DNA from: Riemerella columbipharyngis
GTDB taxonomy: Bacteria; Bacteroidota; Bacteroidia; Flavobacteriales; Weeksellaceae
Direction of reading: 5' to 3'
Assembly: GCF_900101995.1 (NCBI RefSeq)
Contig: NZ_FNAS01000001.1
Span: forward strand, 124,001-188,000
DNA: 64,000 nt
In this document: piece by piece, positions 41,748 to 50,820 of the stretch
Layout of the letters: every line of letters begins with the position of its first letter
Position numbering within the stretch: position 1 is the first letter of the stretch
Position numbers and translations under genes: made by a program
The notes under the pieces: generated by a model
The model's input: only the letters and a program-made list of their open reading frames with translations
Told to the model about the DNA's origin: nothing
Databases searched by the model: none

Positions 41748-41785
41748 TCAATAAAATAGATGCTATTTATTGAGATTGTTTTTGT
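41748..41785 (+). terminator. terminator-like hairpin after cdd
   Basis: TCAATAAAATAG pairs with CTATTTATTGA (one bulged A) and leads into GATTGTTTTTG. AT-rich, so weak. Confidence 0.5.
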
Positions 41786-41815
41786 ACAGGAGTATGAGGG
41801 GGAAGAGATTTTATG

Positions 41816-41850
41816 TTGAGCATAGATTTTAAGTTATTTGATTAAATTTG
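41816..41850 (+). promoter_or_regulatory. promoter of panD, probably giving a leaderless mRNA
   Basis: TTG (41816-41818), 24 nt, TAAATTTG (41843-41850); the start codon begins only 4 nt later, so the transcript likely starts at or within a few bases of ATG. Confidence 0.6.
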
Positions 41851-41854
41851 CAGA

Positions 41855-42208
41855 ATGTTAATAGAAGTTTTTAAATCAAAAATTCACAGAGTAAAGGTTA
41901 CGCAGTCGGATCTCAACTATATTGGCAGCATTACTGTTGATGAAGATTTGTTAGACGCTGCCGGAATTATAGCCGGAGAGCGGGTTTATATTGTGAATGT
42001 AAATAATGGAGAACGCTTTGATACCTATGCCATCAGAGGGAAAAGAGGCTCGGGAGAGGTGTGCCTTAATGGTCCCGCTGCACGACGGGTACAGAAGGGA
42101 GATATCATTATCATCATATCTTATGCACAGATGACGATGGAGGAGGCTAAAACTTTTCAGCCTAAGATTGTTTTTCCAAATGAAGAAACCAACCGCCTTA
42201 CAAACTAA
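41855..42208 (+). CDS. panD: aspartate 1-decarboxylase (pyruvoyl enzyme)
   Basis: 117 residues. Self-cleavage occurs at Gly24-Ser25 in NYIGSITVD, generating the pyruvoyl cofactor; [18 protein letters not shown] and GDIIIIISY follow. It makes beta-alanine from aspartate for pantothenate and CoA. Its stop shares one base with the next start (TAATG). Confidence 0.97.
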   Translation: MLIEVFKSKIHRVKVTQSDLNYIGSITVDEDLLDAAGIIAGERVYIVNVNNGERFDTYAIRGKRGSGEVCLNGPAARRVQKGDIIIIISYAQMTMEEAKTFQPKIVFPNEETNRLTN

Positions 42209-43239
42209 TGGAAGAAAAAAAACGAAATGAGACCTTTAAAAATATCCTTACGATAGTGACATCATTGCTATTTGCAGGACTTTTTATGTGGCTTGCCCTT
42301 CGTGGTCTTAATTTTGACGAGATTACCAAATCATTGGAAAAAGCCAATTATTTTTGGGTTTTGGCAGCGGCATTTTTTGGCGTTTTAGCCTATTGGGTAA
42401 GAGCAGTGCGGTGGCATCTGTTACTTGAGCCATTAGGCTATGAGATTTCAAATTCTAATTCTCTCTGGTCGTTGTCTTTCGGGTATTTAATGAACCTCAC
42501 GATTCCAAGAAGTGGGGAAGTGGCAAGGGCAACAGCCCTCTATCGTGTAGAGAAGGTTCCTGTGGAAAAATCGTTTGGCACTATCATTACGGAGCGTATT
42601 GTGGATCTGTTGTGTATGGGGATTTTTCTTGTTCTTACCCTTATTTTTAAGCATAAAGCCATCATTGAGTTTTATCAATTTGCCGTAAAACAAAAGAAAG
42701 ATGAGCCGAAAAGTGATTTCCCGTTAGCTTATGTTCTTTTAGGATTTTCTATATTGATTTTAATACTATTCTTCATTCGGAAGAAGATAAAGGGAATGCT
42801 GCTGTTTGTTAAGATAAGATTATTTTTAGTAGGCTTGTTTCACGGTGTCGTTTCCGTATTTAGGATGAAGCAAAAAGGTAAGTTTATACTATTATCTTTG
42901 GGAATTTGGATTTGTTATTATTTAGCGACTTATCTGGTATTCTTCGCGTTGCCGGAAACATCTCATCTTGGGATTGCAGACGGCTTTTTCATCATCGTTG
43001 TGGGAACATTAGGAATGATGGTGCCCGCGAGCGGAGGTATTGGGGCTTTTCATTTTGCGTTGAAATTGGGCTTTATGGCATTGTTTATTTCTATAGGTGA
43101 GAATCCTAAATTAGGCGGAGAAATGGGGTTATCTTATGCACTCATTGCTCATACAATGCAGCTGGTAATAATGCTGGTAATGGGAGCCATATCGGTACCT
43201 ATTCTTGCTAAAAATAAAAATGCTTTAATTGTGAAATAA
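42208..43239 (+). CDS. lysylphosphatidylglycerol synthase TM-region / flippase-like membrane protein
   Basis: 343 residues, about eight membrane helices, with the family pattern VRAVRWHLLLEPLGY, SLSFGYLMNLTIPRSGEVARA (arginine-rich loop) and MVPASGGIGAFHFAL. This UPF0104/LPG_synthase_TM family is thought to flip lipids or lipid-linked sugars; it lacks the soluble lysyl-transferase domain of MprF. Translationally coupled to panD. Confidence 0.85.
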   Translation: MEEKKRNETFKNILTIVTSLLFAGLFMWLALRGLNFDEITKSLEKANYFWVLAAAFFGVLAYWVRAVRWHLLLEPLGYEISNSNSLWSLSFGYLMNLTIPRSGEVARATALYRVEKVPVEKSFGTIITERIVDLLCMGIFLVLTLIFKHKAIIEFYQFAVKQKKDEPKSDFPLAYVLLGFSILILILFFIRKKIKGMLLFVKIRLFLVGLFHGVVSVFRMKQKGKFILLSLGIWICYYLATYLVFFALPETSHLGIADGFFIIVVGTLGMMVPASGGIGAFHFALKLGFMALFISIGENPKLGGEMGLSYALIAHTMQLVIMLVMGAISVPILAKNKNALIVK

Positions 43240-43243
43240 TTTG

Positions 43244-43251
43244 TATATTTG
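43244..43251 (+). promoter_or_regulatory. -7 element of the YceI-like gene
   Basis: TATATTTG, 23 nt before the start codon; no well-spaced TTG upstream, so evidence is partial. Confidence 0.4.
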
Positions 43252-43274
43252 TCTTGGTAGAAGAATAAAATAAT

Positions 43275-43910
43275 ATGATGACAAAGAAAATTTCGTATGC
43301 AGTGTTGATGGCAGGAATGCTTTTAATATCTTGCGGTAAAAAGAATCAAGAAGATAATAATGCTGCGGCTCCGGTTGCTCAAGGGGACCAAAAGCTAAAG
43401 CCTATTGCAGATTCTTTAAAAGTAGATTGGACGGCCTATAAAACGACGGATAAAGTACCGGTAAAAGGACATTTCACTTCGATAAAATTAGAAAAAGTAA
43501 GTGAAGGCAACAGCATAGAAGACATTATGAACAGTGCTGAGTTTAGTATCAATTCTATGGAATTGGCTACAGGAAACGATGGCAGAGATGAAAAACTTAA
43601 AAAATCTTTTTTCGGACTAATGGATGAGCCGGGCGTGATAAAGGGAAAACTGAATTTTAACGATAATCAATGGACGGTTTCCCTCACAATGAATGGCGTA
43701 ACAGTGGATAATGTTCCTGCACAAGTGGAAATCAAAGACCAAAAATTCACGCTGAATACGACCATAAAATTAGAAGACTTCAAAGCCATAAAAGTGCTGA
43801 ATGCCTTGAATGAAATTTGCCACGATCTGCATAAAGGTCCGGACGGTATCAGTAAAACTTGGGATGTGGTAGATGTCTCTGCTACGGAAGTTTTTGAGGG
43901 AGTAGAATAA
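43275..43910 (+). CDS. YceI-like lipoprotein
   Basis: 211 residues. Lipobox MLLISC then a linker (KKNQEDNNAAAPVAQG). The domain (VDWTAYKTTDKVPVKGHFTS, EFSINSMELATGNDGRDEKL, FFGLMDEPGVIKGKL, FTLNTTIKLEDFKAI) matches the YceI lipocalin-like fold that binds isoprenoid lipids. Periplasmic or outer-membrane; exact ligand unknown. Confidence 0.83.
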   Translation: MMTKKISYAVLMAGMLLISCGKKNQEDNNAAAPVAQGDQKLKPIADSLKVDWTAYKTTDKVPVKGHFTSIKLEKVSEGNSIEDIMNSAEFSINSMELATGNDGRDEKLKKSFFGLMDEPGVIKGKLNFNDNQWTVSLTMNGVTVDNVPAQVEIKDQKFTLNTTIKLEDFKAIKVLNALNEICHDLHKGPDGISKTWDVVDVSATEVFEGVE

Positions 43911-43937
43911 GTTAAAAACGAATCTAAAATGTTTTTT

Positions 43938-43975
43938 AGTGATACTTCTTATTCGTTGGGGGTATCACTTTTGTT
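43938..43975 (+). terminator. terminator after the YceI-like gene
   Basis: AGTGATAC (43938-43945) pairs perfectly with GTATCACT (43962-43969), followed by TTTGTT. Confidence 0.65.
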
Positions 43976-43999
43976 AAATATCCTTAAGCGTACAGGTTT

Positions 44000-45238
44000 A
44001 TGAAAGTATTCAAGTTTGGGGGAGCTTCTGTAAAAGATGCCTTAGGTGTAAAGAATGTTGCAAAGGTTTTGAATTTACAAAAGTTTGAAAATGGTGTCAT
44101 TGTAGTTTCTGCTATGGGGAAGACCACCAATGCATTGGAGGCAGTGGTAGAAGCCTATTTTAATGGGAGCGATTATCTTTCGGGATTAAGTAAAATAGAA
44201 GATTTTCATTATCAAATAGTGAGAGATTTGGATCTGGAGGATATTGCCGAAGCAAAAGGTATTTTTTCGGTATTTAATGATATTCAATCTTTTTTAGAGA
44301 GAAACAAATCCCCTAACTATAACTTTGTCTATGACCAAATCGTATCCTGCGGAGAGATTCTTTCGTCCAAAATTTTAAGCTGTTATCTCAACAAAAACGA
44401 TATAGCCAATAGCTGGTTGGATGCAAGAGATTATATTAAAACTGATGATTCTTATAGAGATGCTAATGTGGACTGGCAGAGAACGGAAGAAAATATTATT
44501 GCACTAAAACCACATAAACGATATGTTACGCAGGGCTTTATAGGCTCTGATGCCAATCACTTCTCGGTAACATTAGGGAGAGAGGGGTCGGACTATTCGG
44601 CGGCAATATTTGCTTATGCTTTAGAGGTCTCCCAGATGGTGATATGGAAAGATGTTCCGGGCGTGATGACAGGCGATCCTCGTGTTTTTGATAATGTGAA
44701 ATTACTTTCCAATATTTCTTACGAAGAAGCGATAGAGATGGCGTATTATGGCGCATCAGTCATTCACCCAAAAACTTTACAGCCATTGAAGCAAAAACAT
44801 ATTCCGCTCTATGTGAAGTCCTTTACAGAACCTACTGCAGAGGGAACTATGGTAGGGATTTCGGATAAAAACCAGAAGGAAGAAAGTTTTATTCTGAAGA
44901 AAAATCAAGTGCTGATGAAGATTAGTACTCGGGATTTTTCGTTCATTGCAGAGGAGCATATCAGCTTGATATTCGGCTTGTTGTATAAATACAGAATGAA
45001 AGTTTCATTGATGCAAAATTCTGCAATATCATTGGCGGTATGTATGGAGGATAAGTTTGATAATTACAAAAAAATAATTGAAGATTTGGAGTGTAAATTC
45101 AAAATAGATTGCCAAAAGGATATTTCTTTATATACTATTAGGAATGCTGATATGGAAAAAATTGATGATTTTTATGAAGATAAGGATATTCTTTTGGAGC
45201 AGATATCGCAAAAAACAATTCAAATAGTAACCCGATAA
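44000..45238 (+). CDS. aspartate kinase
   Basis: 412 residues. KFGGASVKDA (phosphate loop, residues 4-13), VVSAMGKTTNALE, GREGSDYSAAIFA and KDVPGVMTGDPRV are the aspartokinase signatures. The C-terminal 120 residues form ACT-like regulatory sequence but without a recognisable fusion to homoserine dehydrogenase. First step toward lysine, threonine and methionine; dapA lies 16 kb away in this window. Confidence 0.92.
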   Translation: MKVFKFGGASVKDALGVKNVAKVLNLQKFENGVIVVSAMGKTTNALEAVVEAYFNGSDYLSGLSKIEDFHYQIVRDLDLEDIAEAKGIFSVFNDIQSFLERNKSPNYNFVYDQIVSCGEILSSKILSCYLNKNDIANSWLDARDYIKTDDSYRDANVDWQRTEENIIALKPHKRYVTQGFIGSDANHFSVTLGREGSDYSAAIFAYALEVSQMVIWKDVPGVMTGDPRVFDNVKLLSNISYEEAIEMAYYGASVIHPKTLQPLKQKHIPLYVKSFTEPTAEGTMVGISDKNQKEESFILKKNQVLMKISTRDFSFIAEEHISLIFGLLYKYRMKVSLMQNSAISLAVCMEDKFDNYKKIIEDLECKFKIDCQKDISLYTIRNADMEKIDDFYEDKDILLEQISQKTIQIVTR

Positions 45239-45247
45239 AGCCTTATA

Positions 45248-47050
45248 ATGAGTCTGATTACAAAGAAAGATTTAATAAATGCAGCCCATCTCAATAAGAT
45301 AGGTCCGCTCAAGAGACCTGTTGCTTCTTTGATAATGAAAGTTGCAAAAATATCGGAAATCAATAAGCTGTATGAAAAGCTGAAAATTTACGAAGGAAAA
45401 GATTTTTTTGATCATTTTCTTAAAGAAAGAGATATTCGTTATGAGGTCTTTGAGGAAGATTTACAAAGAATACCGAAGACAGGTCCTTTTATATTGGTGG
45501 CAAACCACCCCTTGGGTGCCATAGACGGTATTTTGATGTGTAAAATACTTACAGAGATACGCCCTGATTTTAAGATTATGGGAAATTTTCTTTTGGAGAA
45601 AATCCAGCCGATGGTACCATTTGTAATTCCGGTAAACCCTTTCGAGACTCGTAAAGATCTTCGGAGCAGTGCTACGGGATTAAAAAGAACTTTGGAGCAT
45701 CTCAATAATGGCGGATGCATTGGCGTTTTTCCGGCAGGAGAAGTATCCAATAAAAATAACGAAACAAGAGAAATACTTGATAAACAATGGGAAATACCTG
45801 TTCTAAAGTTAATTCAAAAGGCTAAAATACCAGTAGTGCCAATGTATTTCCATACTAAAAATAGTAATATTTTTTATAACGCAGCTAAAATACACGCAGA
45901 TTTACAAACACTGATGCTGCCTTATGAAATGATGAATAAACGCAGCAAACCTATAAAAATAAGAATAGGAAAACCCATTACCCTTAGAGTGATGCGGGAT
46001 TACGAGACCCCTAAAGAATTAGGCGAATTTCTTAGAAAGCGGGTGTATATGATGAAATCTTATTTTGATAAGAGAAAATCTATCGCCAATATGCTGAAAT
46101 TACCAAACCTTAATATTAAACAAATTGTAGGAAAACCTGTTATTCAAAATATTATAGAAGAAACCCCGAAAGAGAATCTTTTGGCAGAGATTGAAAAACT
46201 CCGCTCTCAGGAAAAAATGCTTTTTAAGAATAATAATTACGAAGTATATTTCAGCCCGTATGATGATATCCCTAATATTATGAGGGAGATAGGAAGGCAG
46301 AGAGAGCTTACATTCCGTACGGTGGGAGAGGGTAGCAATCTGCCTTTTGACCTTGACGAGTACGACCAATATTACCACCATTTATTTCTTTGGGACAGCG
46401 GGCAAGAAAAATTGGCAGGAGCTTATAGAATGGGGCTGGGTAAAGAAATTATGCAGAGCAGAGGGATTAAGGGATTTTATACCAATTCTCTATTTGAATT
46501 TGATGCTGAACTTCATCCGTTTTTCCGAAAAGTCATCGAGATGGGAAGGGCTTATATTTCTACGGAATACCAGCAGAAACCACTGCCGCTGTTCCTTTTA
46601 TGGAGAGGGATAGTGCATGTTTGTTTGAGAAATCCGGAACATAAATTCCTAATGGGAGGCGTGAGTATCAGCAATAAATTTTCGGATTTTTCCAAATCTT
46701 TGATGATAGAGTTTATGCGTTCTCATTATTACGACCCTGTGGTGGCACAGTATGTACACCCAAAGAATGAGTTTAAAGTAATGCTTAAAGAGAAAGATAA
46801 AAATTTATTCTTTGAAGATATGGATGCAGACTTAGGAAAGCTGGATAAACTGATAGATGATTTGGAACCGGAGATGCGTTTGCCTGTATTGATAAAAAAA
46901 TACATAAAACAAAATGCAAAAGTCATCTCATTTAATGTTGATCCTAAATTTAATGATGCTATAGATGGGCTGATGTATATCCGCATAAGTGATTTACCGG
47001 AGGAAACAATTAAACCTGTTTTAGAGGAAATGAGTGAGCAATTATTCTAA
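45248..47050 (+). CDS. OlsF-like bifunctional acyltransferase (PlsC-type + GNAT/OlsB-type)
   Basis: 600 residues. N-terminal half is a PlsC-type O-acyltransferase (NHPLGAID, NPFETRKDLR, FPAGEVS, VVPMYFHTKN). C-terminal half (from about 335) is an OlsB-type N-acyltransferase of the GNAT fold (RELTFRTVGEG, YYHHLFLWD, GAYRMGLG, EMGRAYIS, MGGVSISNKFSD). The order matches OlsF, which makes acyl-oxyacyl aminolipids; in Bacteroidota the head group may be ornithine, glycine or glycylserine (GlsA/GlsB relatives). Head group cannot be read from sequence. Nine bp after aspartate kinase. Confidence 0.82.
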   Translation: MSLITKKDLINAAHLNKIGPLKRPVASLIMKVAKISEINKLYEKLKIYEGKDFFDHFLKERDIRYEVFEEDLQRIPKTGPFILVANHPLGAIDGILMCKILTEIRPDFKIMGNFLLEKIQPMVPFVIPVNPFETRKDLRSSATGLKRTLEHLNNGGCIGVFPAGEVSNKNNETREILDKQWEIPVLKLIQKAKIPVVPMYFHTKNSNIFYNAAKIHADLQTLMLPYEMMNKRSKPIKIRIGKPITLRVMRDYETPKELGEFLRKRVYMMKSYFDKRKSIANMLKLPNLNIKQIVGKPVIQNIIEETPKENLLAEIEKLRSQEKMLFKNNNYEVYFSPYDDIPNIMREIGRQRELTFRTVGEGSNLPFDLDEYDQYYHHLFLWDSGQEKLAGAYRMGLGKEIMQSRGIKGFYTNSLFEFDAELHPFFRKVIEMGRAYISTEYQQKPLPLFLLWRGIVHVCLRNPEHKFLMGGVSISNKFSDFSKSLMIEFMRSHYYDPVVAQYVHPKNEFKVMLKEKDKNLFFEDMDADLGKLDKLIDDLEPEMRLPVLIKKYIKQNAKVISFNVDPKFNDAIDGLMYIRISDLPEETIKPVLEEMSEQLF

Positions 47051-47115
47051 ATAGATAAAAAATAATTTTGATAATCAATGATTTGTATATATTGGTAAAA
47101 AAAATATCTGAAAAA

Positions 47116-47147
47116 TTTGTATAAATAAGAATTAAGATATATCTTTG
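47116..47147 (+). promoter_or_regulatory. promoter of tRNA-Phe
   Basis: TTTG (47116-47119), 20 nt, TATCTTTG (47140-47147): one of the best consensus matches in the window; start predicted near 47153. Confidence 0.75.
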
Positions 47148-47184
47148 CACCGCTGAAAACAACTGATAGTAGTTAAGCAAACAA

Positions 47185-47257
47185 GGTCTCTTAGCTCAGT
47201 TGGTAGAGCAAAGGACTGAAAATCCTTGTGTCCCTGGTTCGATTCCTGGAGAGACCA
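47185..47257 (+). tRNA. tRNA-Phe (GAA)
   Basis: 73 nt. Acceptor GGTCTCT/AGAGACC, D-arm GCTC...GAGC, anticodon stem AAGGA/TCCTT with loop CTGAAAA (anticodon GAA at 47218-47220), T-arm CCTGG-TTCGATT-CCTGG, discriminator A. CCA is not encoded. All invariant positions are present. Confidence 0.97.
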
Positions 47258-47258
47258 C

Positions 47259-47290
47259 AAACCGCCTTTAAATAGGGCGGTTTTTGTTTT
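47259..47290 (+). terminator. terminator of tRNA-Phe
   Basis: AAACCGCC (47259-47266) pairs with GGCGGTTT (47276-47283), then TTGTTTT. Confidence 0.8.
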
Positions 47291-47309
47291 ATATTCTTGT
47301 TTTTATAGA

Positions 47310-47341
47310 AAATAAAAGCTACTACAATGTAGCTTTTATTT
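47310..47341. terminator. bidirectional terminator between tRNA-Phe and mfd
   Basis: A perfect 13-bp stem (AAATAAAAGCTAC 47310-47322 with 47329-47341), 6-nt loop, lying 31 bp past the mfd stop on the minus strand. Confidence 0.7.
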
Positions 47342-47372
47342 ATGTTTTGCGATAATGTTTTACGCTAATATA

Positions 47373-50300
47373 TTAGGAAGAGATAATCTTTTCAAGGACG
47401 GCAGTTACTTCTTCTACGGTTTGTATATGGTCTTTCCTCATCATCAGTTGGACACCATCTTTTCCGTGTTTTTCTTTGAGGGCAGCGTCTGTAGGGTTTT
47501 TACTAAGATAATTGATTACCGTTCGGAATTTATCGCTTTGGTAAAACTTATCTTGTGGATTGGAAGGAAAGTAGCCTAAAAAAATACCGTTCTTCATCAC
47601 TATTTTTTCGAAACCGATGTCGGCAGCCAGCCATTTTAGCGTTACAGATTTCAAAAGATTGACCACTTCTTGAGGGCATTTTCCGAAGCGGTCTTCCAGC
47701 TCGTATTGGAACTTTTCTAATTCTTCTTTAGTGCTAATGTCTGCTAATTTTTGATAGAGAGAAAGACGCTCTTCCGTACTCTGGACATAGGCGTCAGGAA
47801 TCATTAGCTCTAGGTCGGTATCTATATTTACTTCCTTTTGGGATTTAAATAATTTTTTACGGTCTTGTTCGTTCTCAAAAAGCGTTTCAAAATCATCACT
47901 ATTCTGAAGTTCTTCTAATGCTTCTTGCATAATTTTTTGATAAGTGTCAAAGCCCATTTCATTGATAAAGCCGCTCTGCTCGCCTCCGAGTAAATCCCCT
48001 GCACCGCGTATTTCTAAGTCTTTCATAGCAATCTGAAATCCGCTGCCCAAATCAGAAAATTGCTCTATGGCTTCTAATCTTTTGCGGGCATCGGTAGTCA
48101 TCATATCGTATGGTGGCGTAATAAGATAGCAGAACGCTTTTCTATTACTTCGCCCCACACGCCCACGCATCTGGTGCAAGTCTGCCATACCGAAACGCTG
48201 TGCATCGTTTATGAAAATCGTATTGGCATTCGGTACATCTACACCGCTCTCCACGATAGTTGTAGATACCAATACATCGTATTTTCCCTCCATAAAGTCC
48301 AGTACATTCTCTTCCAGCTGTTTCCCATCCATTTGTCCGTGTCCTGTAATTACTCTTGCATCCGGCACCAGTCTTTGTATCATTCCGGCGATATCTTTTA
48401 GATTTTCCACTCTGTTGTTGATGAAATAGACCTGCCCGTCCCGCTGAAGTTCATAGGAGATAGCGTCGCGGATGATTTCTTCATTAAATCCGATTATATT
48501 AGTATCCACAGGCTGGCGGTTAGGCGGAGGTGTTTTTATGACGGATAAATCCCTCGCTGCCATCAGAGAAAACTGCAAAGTTCTCGGTATAGGCGTCGCG
48601 GTGAGGGTAAGTGTATCGATATTGGTTTTAATGGTTTTTAGTTTGTCTTTCACAGAAACGCCGAATTTGTGTTCTTCATCAATGATAAGAAGCCCTAAAT
48701 TTTTGAATTTAACTTTATCCGATACCAGCTGATGGGTCCCTATGATGATATCTACTTTTCCCTCTGCGAGGGCTTTCAGTGTTTCATTTTTTTGTTTTGC
48801 AGTTCGAAATCTATTGAGATAAGAAATATTTACCGGAAAATCTTTGAGCCGTTCTGCAAAGCTGTGATAGTGCTGGAATGCCAAAATAGTTGTGGGAACC
48901 AATACTGCCACTTGCTTGCCGTCTGTTGCAGCTTTGAAAGCGGCTCTAATGGCAACTTCTGTTTTACCGAAGCCCACATCTCCACAGATGAGCCTGTCCA
49001 TAACGGTTTCTGCTTCCATATCTCTTTTTACATCGGCAGTAGCTTTTTCTTGATCGGGGGTATCTTCGTAGATGAAGCTGGCTTCCAATTCATTCTGAAG
49101 ATAAGAATCTGGTGCAAAGGCAAATCCCCGTGCCGATTTTCTTTTGGCATAAAGTTTTATAAGGTCAAAAGCGATTTGTTTTACTTTGGCTTTAGTCTTG
49201 TTTTTAAGATTTTTCCACGCTGGTGAGCCTAATTTGGAAAGTGTGATTTCTCTACCTTCCGGTGGGTTGTATTTAGAGATCTTGTGCAAGGCGTGGATGC
49301 TCACATAGAGCAGGTCGCCGTTTTTGTAGCTTAGCTTAAAGCATTCCTGCACCTTACCATTATTATTCACTTTTACCAATCCCATGAATTTACCAATCCC
49401 GTGGTCTATATGCGTGATAAAATCTCCTACTTTCAGCGACATCAAGTCTTTTAAGGTCAATTGTTCGGATTTTGCAAAGGCATTTTTGGCTTTATATCGT
49501 TGGTATCGATCAAAGATTTGATGGTCTGTATAAACTGATATTTTGTACTTAGTATCTACGAAACCGGCGTGGAGTTCAGACTTAAAAGATTTGAACGGAA
49601 CGATTTTCTTTAATTCTTCAAAAATATTTTTTAGGCGTTCTTCTTGTTTTTCCGATGAAAATGATATCCAAATGTCATAGTTGTCTTTAAGTTTTTGCTC
49701 CAAATCTTCGATAAGCATCTCGAAGTTTTTGTGAAAGATCGGTTGCGGAGTTTGGAATAATTGAATTTCTTGCCATTTTGATTGCAATGGCTGTACAGTA
49801 AAATCTATAATCCGAAAATTCTTTAGCTTACTAAGAAATAAGTCTTCCGAAATAAATAATTCCTCTGGTGTACGGTGCTTGATATCTTTATTCAGCTCGG
49901 TATATGCTTGTTCGGCTTTTTTATAAAAATCTCTGATATATTCTACGCTTAGGAACGCTTCTTTTGTTGTGATAATGCTGTTTTTTGGGAGAATATCAAA
50001 GAAAGAAACCTTAGTGCTGTTTGGTTTGAAATTCATATTAGAAACCAGCTGCATTTGATCTGTTTTTTCTACGGAAAGCTGGGTATCAATGTCAAATATT
50101 TTGATGCTTTCCACCTCATTCCCAAAGAAAGAAATCCGATAAGGGTGTTCGTTGGCATAAGAAAAAACATCTACAATACCACCTCTCATGGCAAACTCTC
50201 CAGGTTCCGAAACAAAGTCTGTTCGGGTAAATTGAAACTGATGAAGCAGCTCCTCCGTAAAATCAAAATCCAGCTGGTCTCCCACCTTTATATGATGAGA

Positions 50301-50732
50301 GATTTCATTTAGGTCTTCTTTTTTTAAGACTTTCTCCGCGAGAGCAGAGCTGTGTGCGATGATGATTTTAGGTGTTTTATCTGCATTCAGCCGGTGGAGT
50401 ACTTCTGTTCTTAGCACCAAATTGGCATTTTGGGTTTTCTCGGTTTGGTAGGGGCTAAGGTGTGTCGCAGGGAAATAGAGTACTTGTTCTTTACCGATGA
50501 GCTCTTCCATTTCGGTGGTGATATACTGCGCTTCTTCTTTGTCATTGACGATAAAGAGAATGGTTTTCTTTTCGGCTAAGAATAATTCTGCGGTTATCAG
50601 CGTGGGAACAGAGCCGGCAGCTCCCTTTACGGTGATATGTGTGTGTTTATTTAATGCCCGAAACAGCTCTCCGCCAAACTCATTTTTTTGCAAATCGGGT
50701 AAGAGCGTCTCGTTGATTTTTTTCAATGCCAT
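47373..50732 (-). CDS. mfd: transcription-repair coupling factor
   Basis: 1119 residues. UvrB-homology region at the N-terminus (PDLQKNEFG; REFAMRGGIVDVFSYANEHP), RNA-polymerase-interacting Tudor-like domain (LKVGDFITHIDHGIGKFMGL), then SF2 helicase with Walker A GDVGFGKTE (about 582), DEEH box, TATPIPRTL, and the C-terminal TRCF D7 domain. It strips stalled RNA polymerase and recruits UvrA. Standard length for the phylum. Confidence 0.96.
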   Translation of the reverse strand: MALKKINETLLPDLQKNEFGGELFRALNKHTHITVKGAAGSVPTLITAELFLAEKKTILFIVNDKEEAQYITTEMEELIGKEQVLYFPATHLSPYQTEKTQNANLVLRTEVLHRLNADKTPKIIIAHSSALAEKVLKKEDLNEISHHIKVGDQLDFDFTEELLHQFQFTRTDFVSEPGEFAMRGGIVDVFSYANEHPYRISFFGNEVESIKIFDIDTQLSVEKTDQMQLVSNMNFKPNSTKVSFFDILPKNSIITTKEAFLSVEYIRDFYKKAEQAYTELNKDIKHRTPEELFISEDLFLSKLKNFRIIDFTVQPLQSKWQEIQLFQTPQPIFHKNFEMLIEDLEQKLKDNYDIWISFSSEKQEERLKNIFEELKKIVPFKSFKSELHAGFVDTKYKISVYTDHQIFDRYQRYKAKNAFAKSEQLTLKDLMSLKVGDFITHIDHGIGKFMGLVKVNNNGKVQECFKLSYKNGDLLYVSIHALHKISKYNPPEGREITLSKLGSPAWKNLKNKTKAKVKQIAFDLIKLYAKRKSARGFAFAPDSYLQNELEASFIYEDTPDQEKATADVKRDMEAETVMDRLICGDVGFGKTEVAIRAAFKAATDGKQVAVLVPTTILAFQHYHSFAERLKDFPVNISYLNRFRTAKQKNETLKALAEGKVDIIIGTHQLVSDKVKFKNLGLLIIDEEHKFGVSVKDKLKTIKTNIDTLTLTATPIPRTLQFSLMAARDLSVIKTPPPNRQPVDTNIIGFNEEIIRDAISYELQRDGQVYFINNRVENLKDIAGMIQRLVPDARVITGHGQMDGKQLEENVLDFMEGKYDVLVSTTIVESGVDVPNANTIFINDAQRFGMADLHQMRGRVGRSNRKAFCYLITPPYDMMTTDARKRLEAIEQFSDLGSGFQIAMKDLEIRGAGDLLGGEQSGFINEMGFDTYQKIMQEALEELQNSDDFETLFENEQDRKKLFKSQKEVNIDTDLELMIPDAYVQSTEERLSLYQKLADISTKEELEKFQYELEDRFGKCPQEVVNLLKSVTLKWLAADIGFEKIVMKNGIFLGYFPSNPQDKFYQSDKFRTVINYLSKNPTDAALKEKHGKDGVQLMMRKDHIQTVEEVTAVLEKIISS

Positions 50733-50757
50733 ATCGTAACTTTAATAAACGAGAAAT

Positions 50758-50787
50758 AACGCTATAAGGGCTTTCCCTCATAGCGTT
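50758..50787 (-). terminator. hairpin between tamA-like gene and mfd
   Basis: AACGCTAT and ATAGCGTT pair with inner AGGG/CCCT around CTTT. On the minus strand it can end the BamA/TamA-like transcript (TTATTT tail). A -7 element TATATTTG at 50803-50796 would place it in the mfd leader. Confidence 0.6.
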
Positions 50788-50820
50788 TTGTTTTGCAAAT
50801 ATAAAGAATAACTGCTAATT

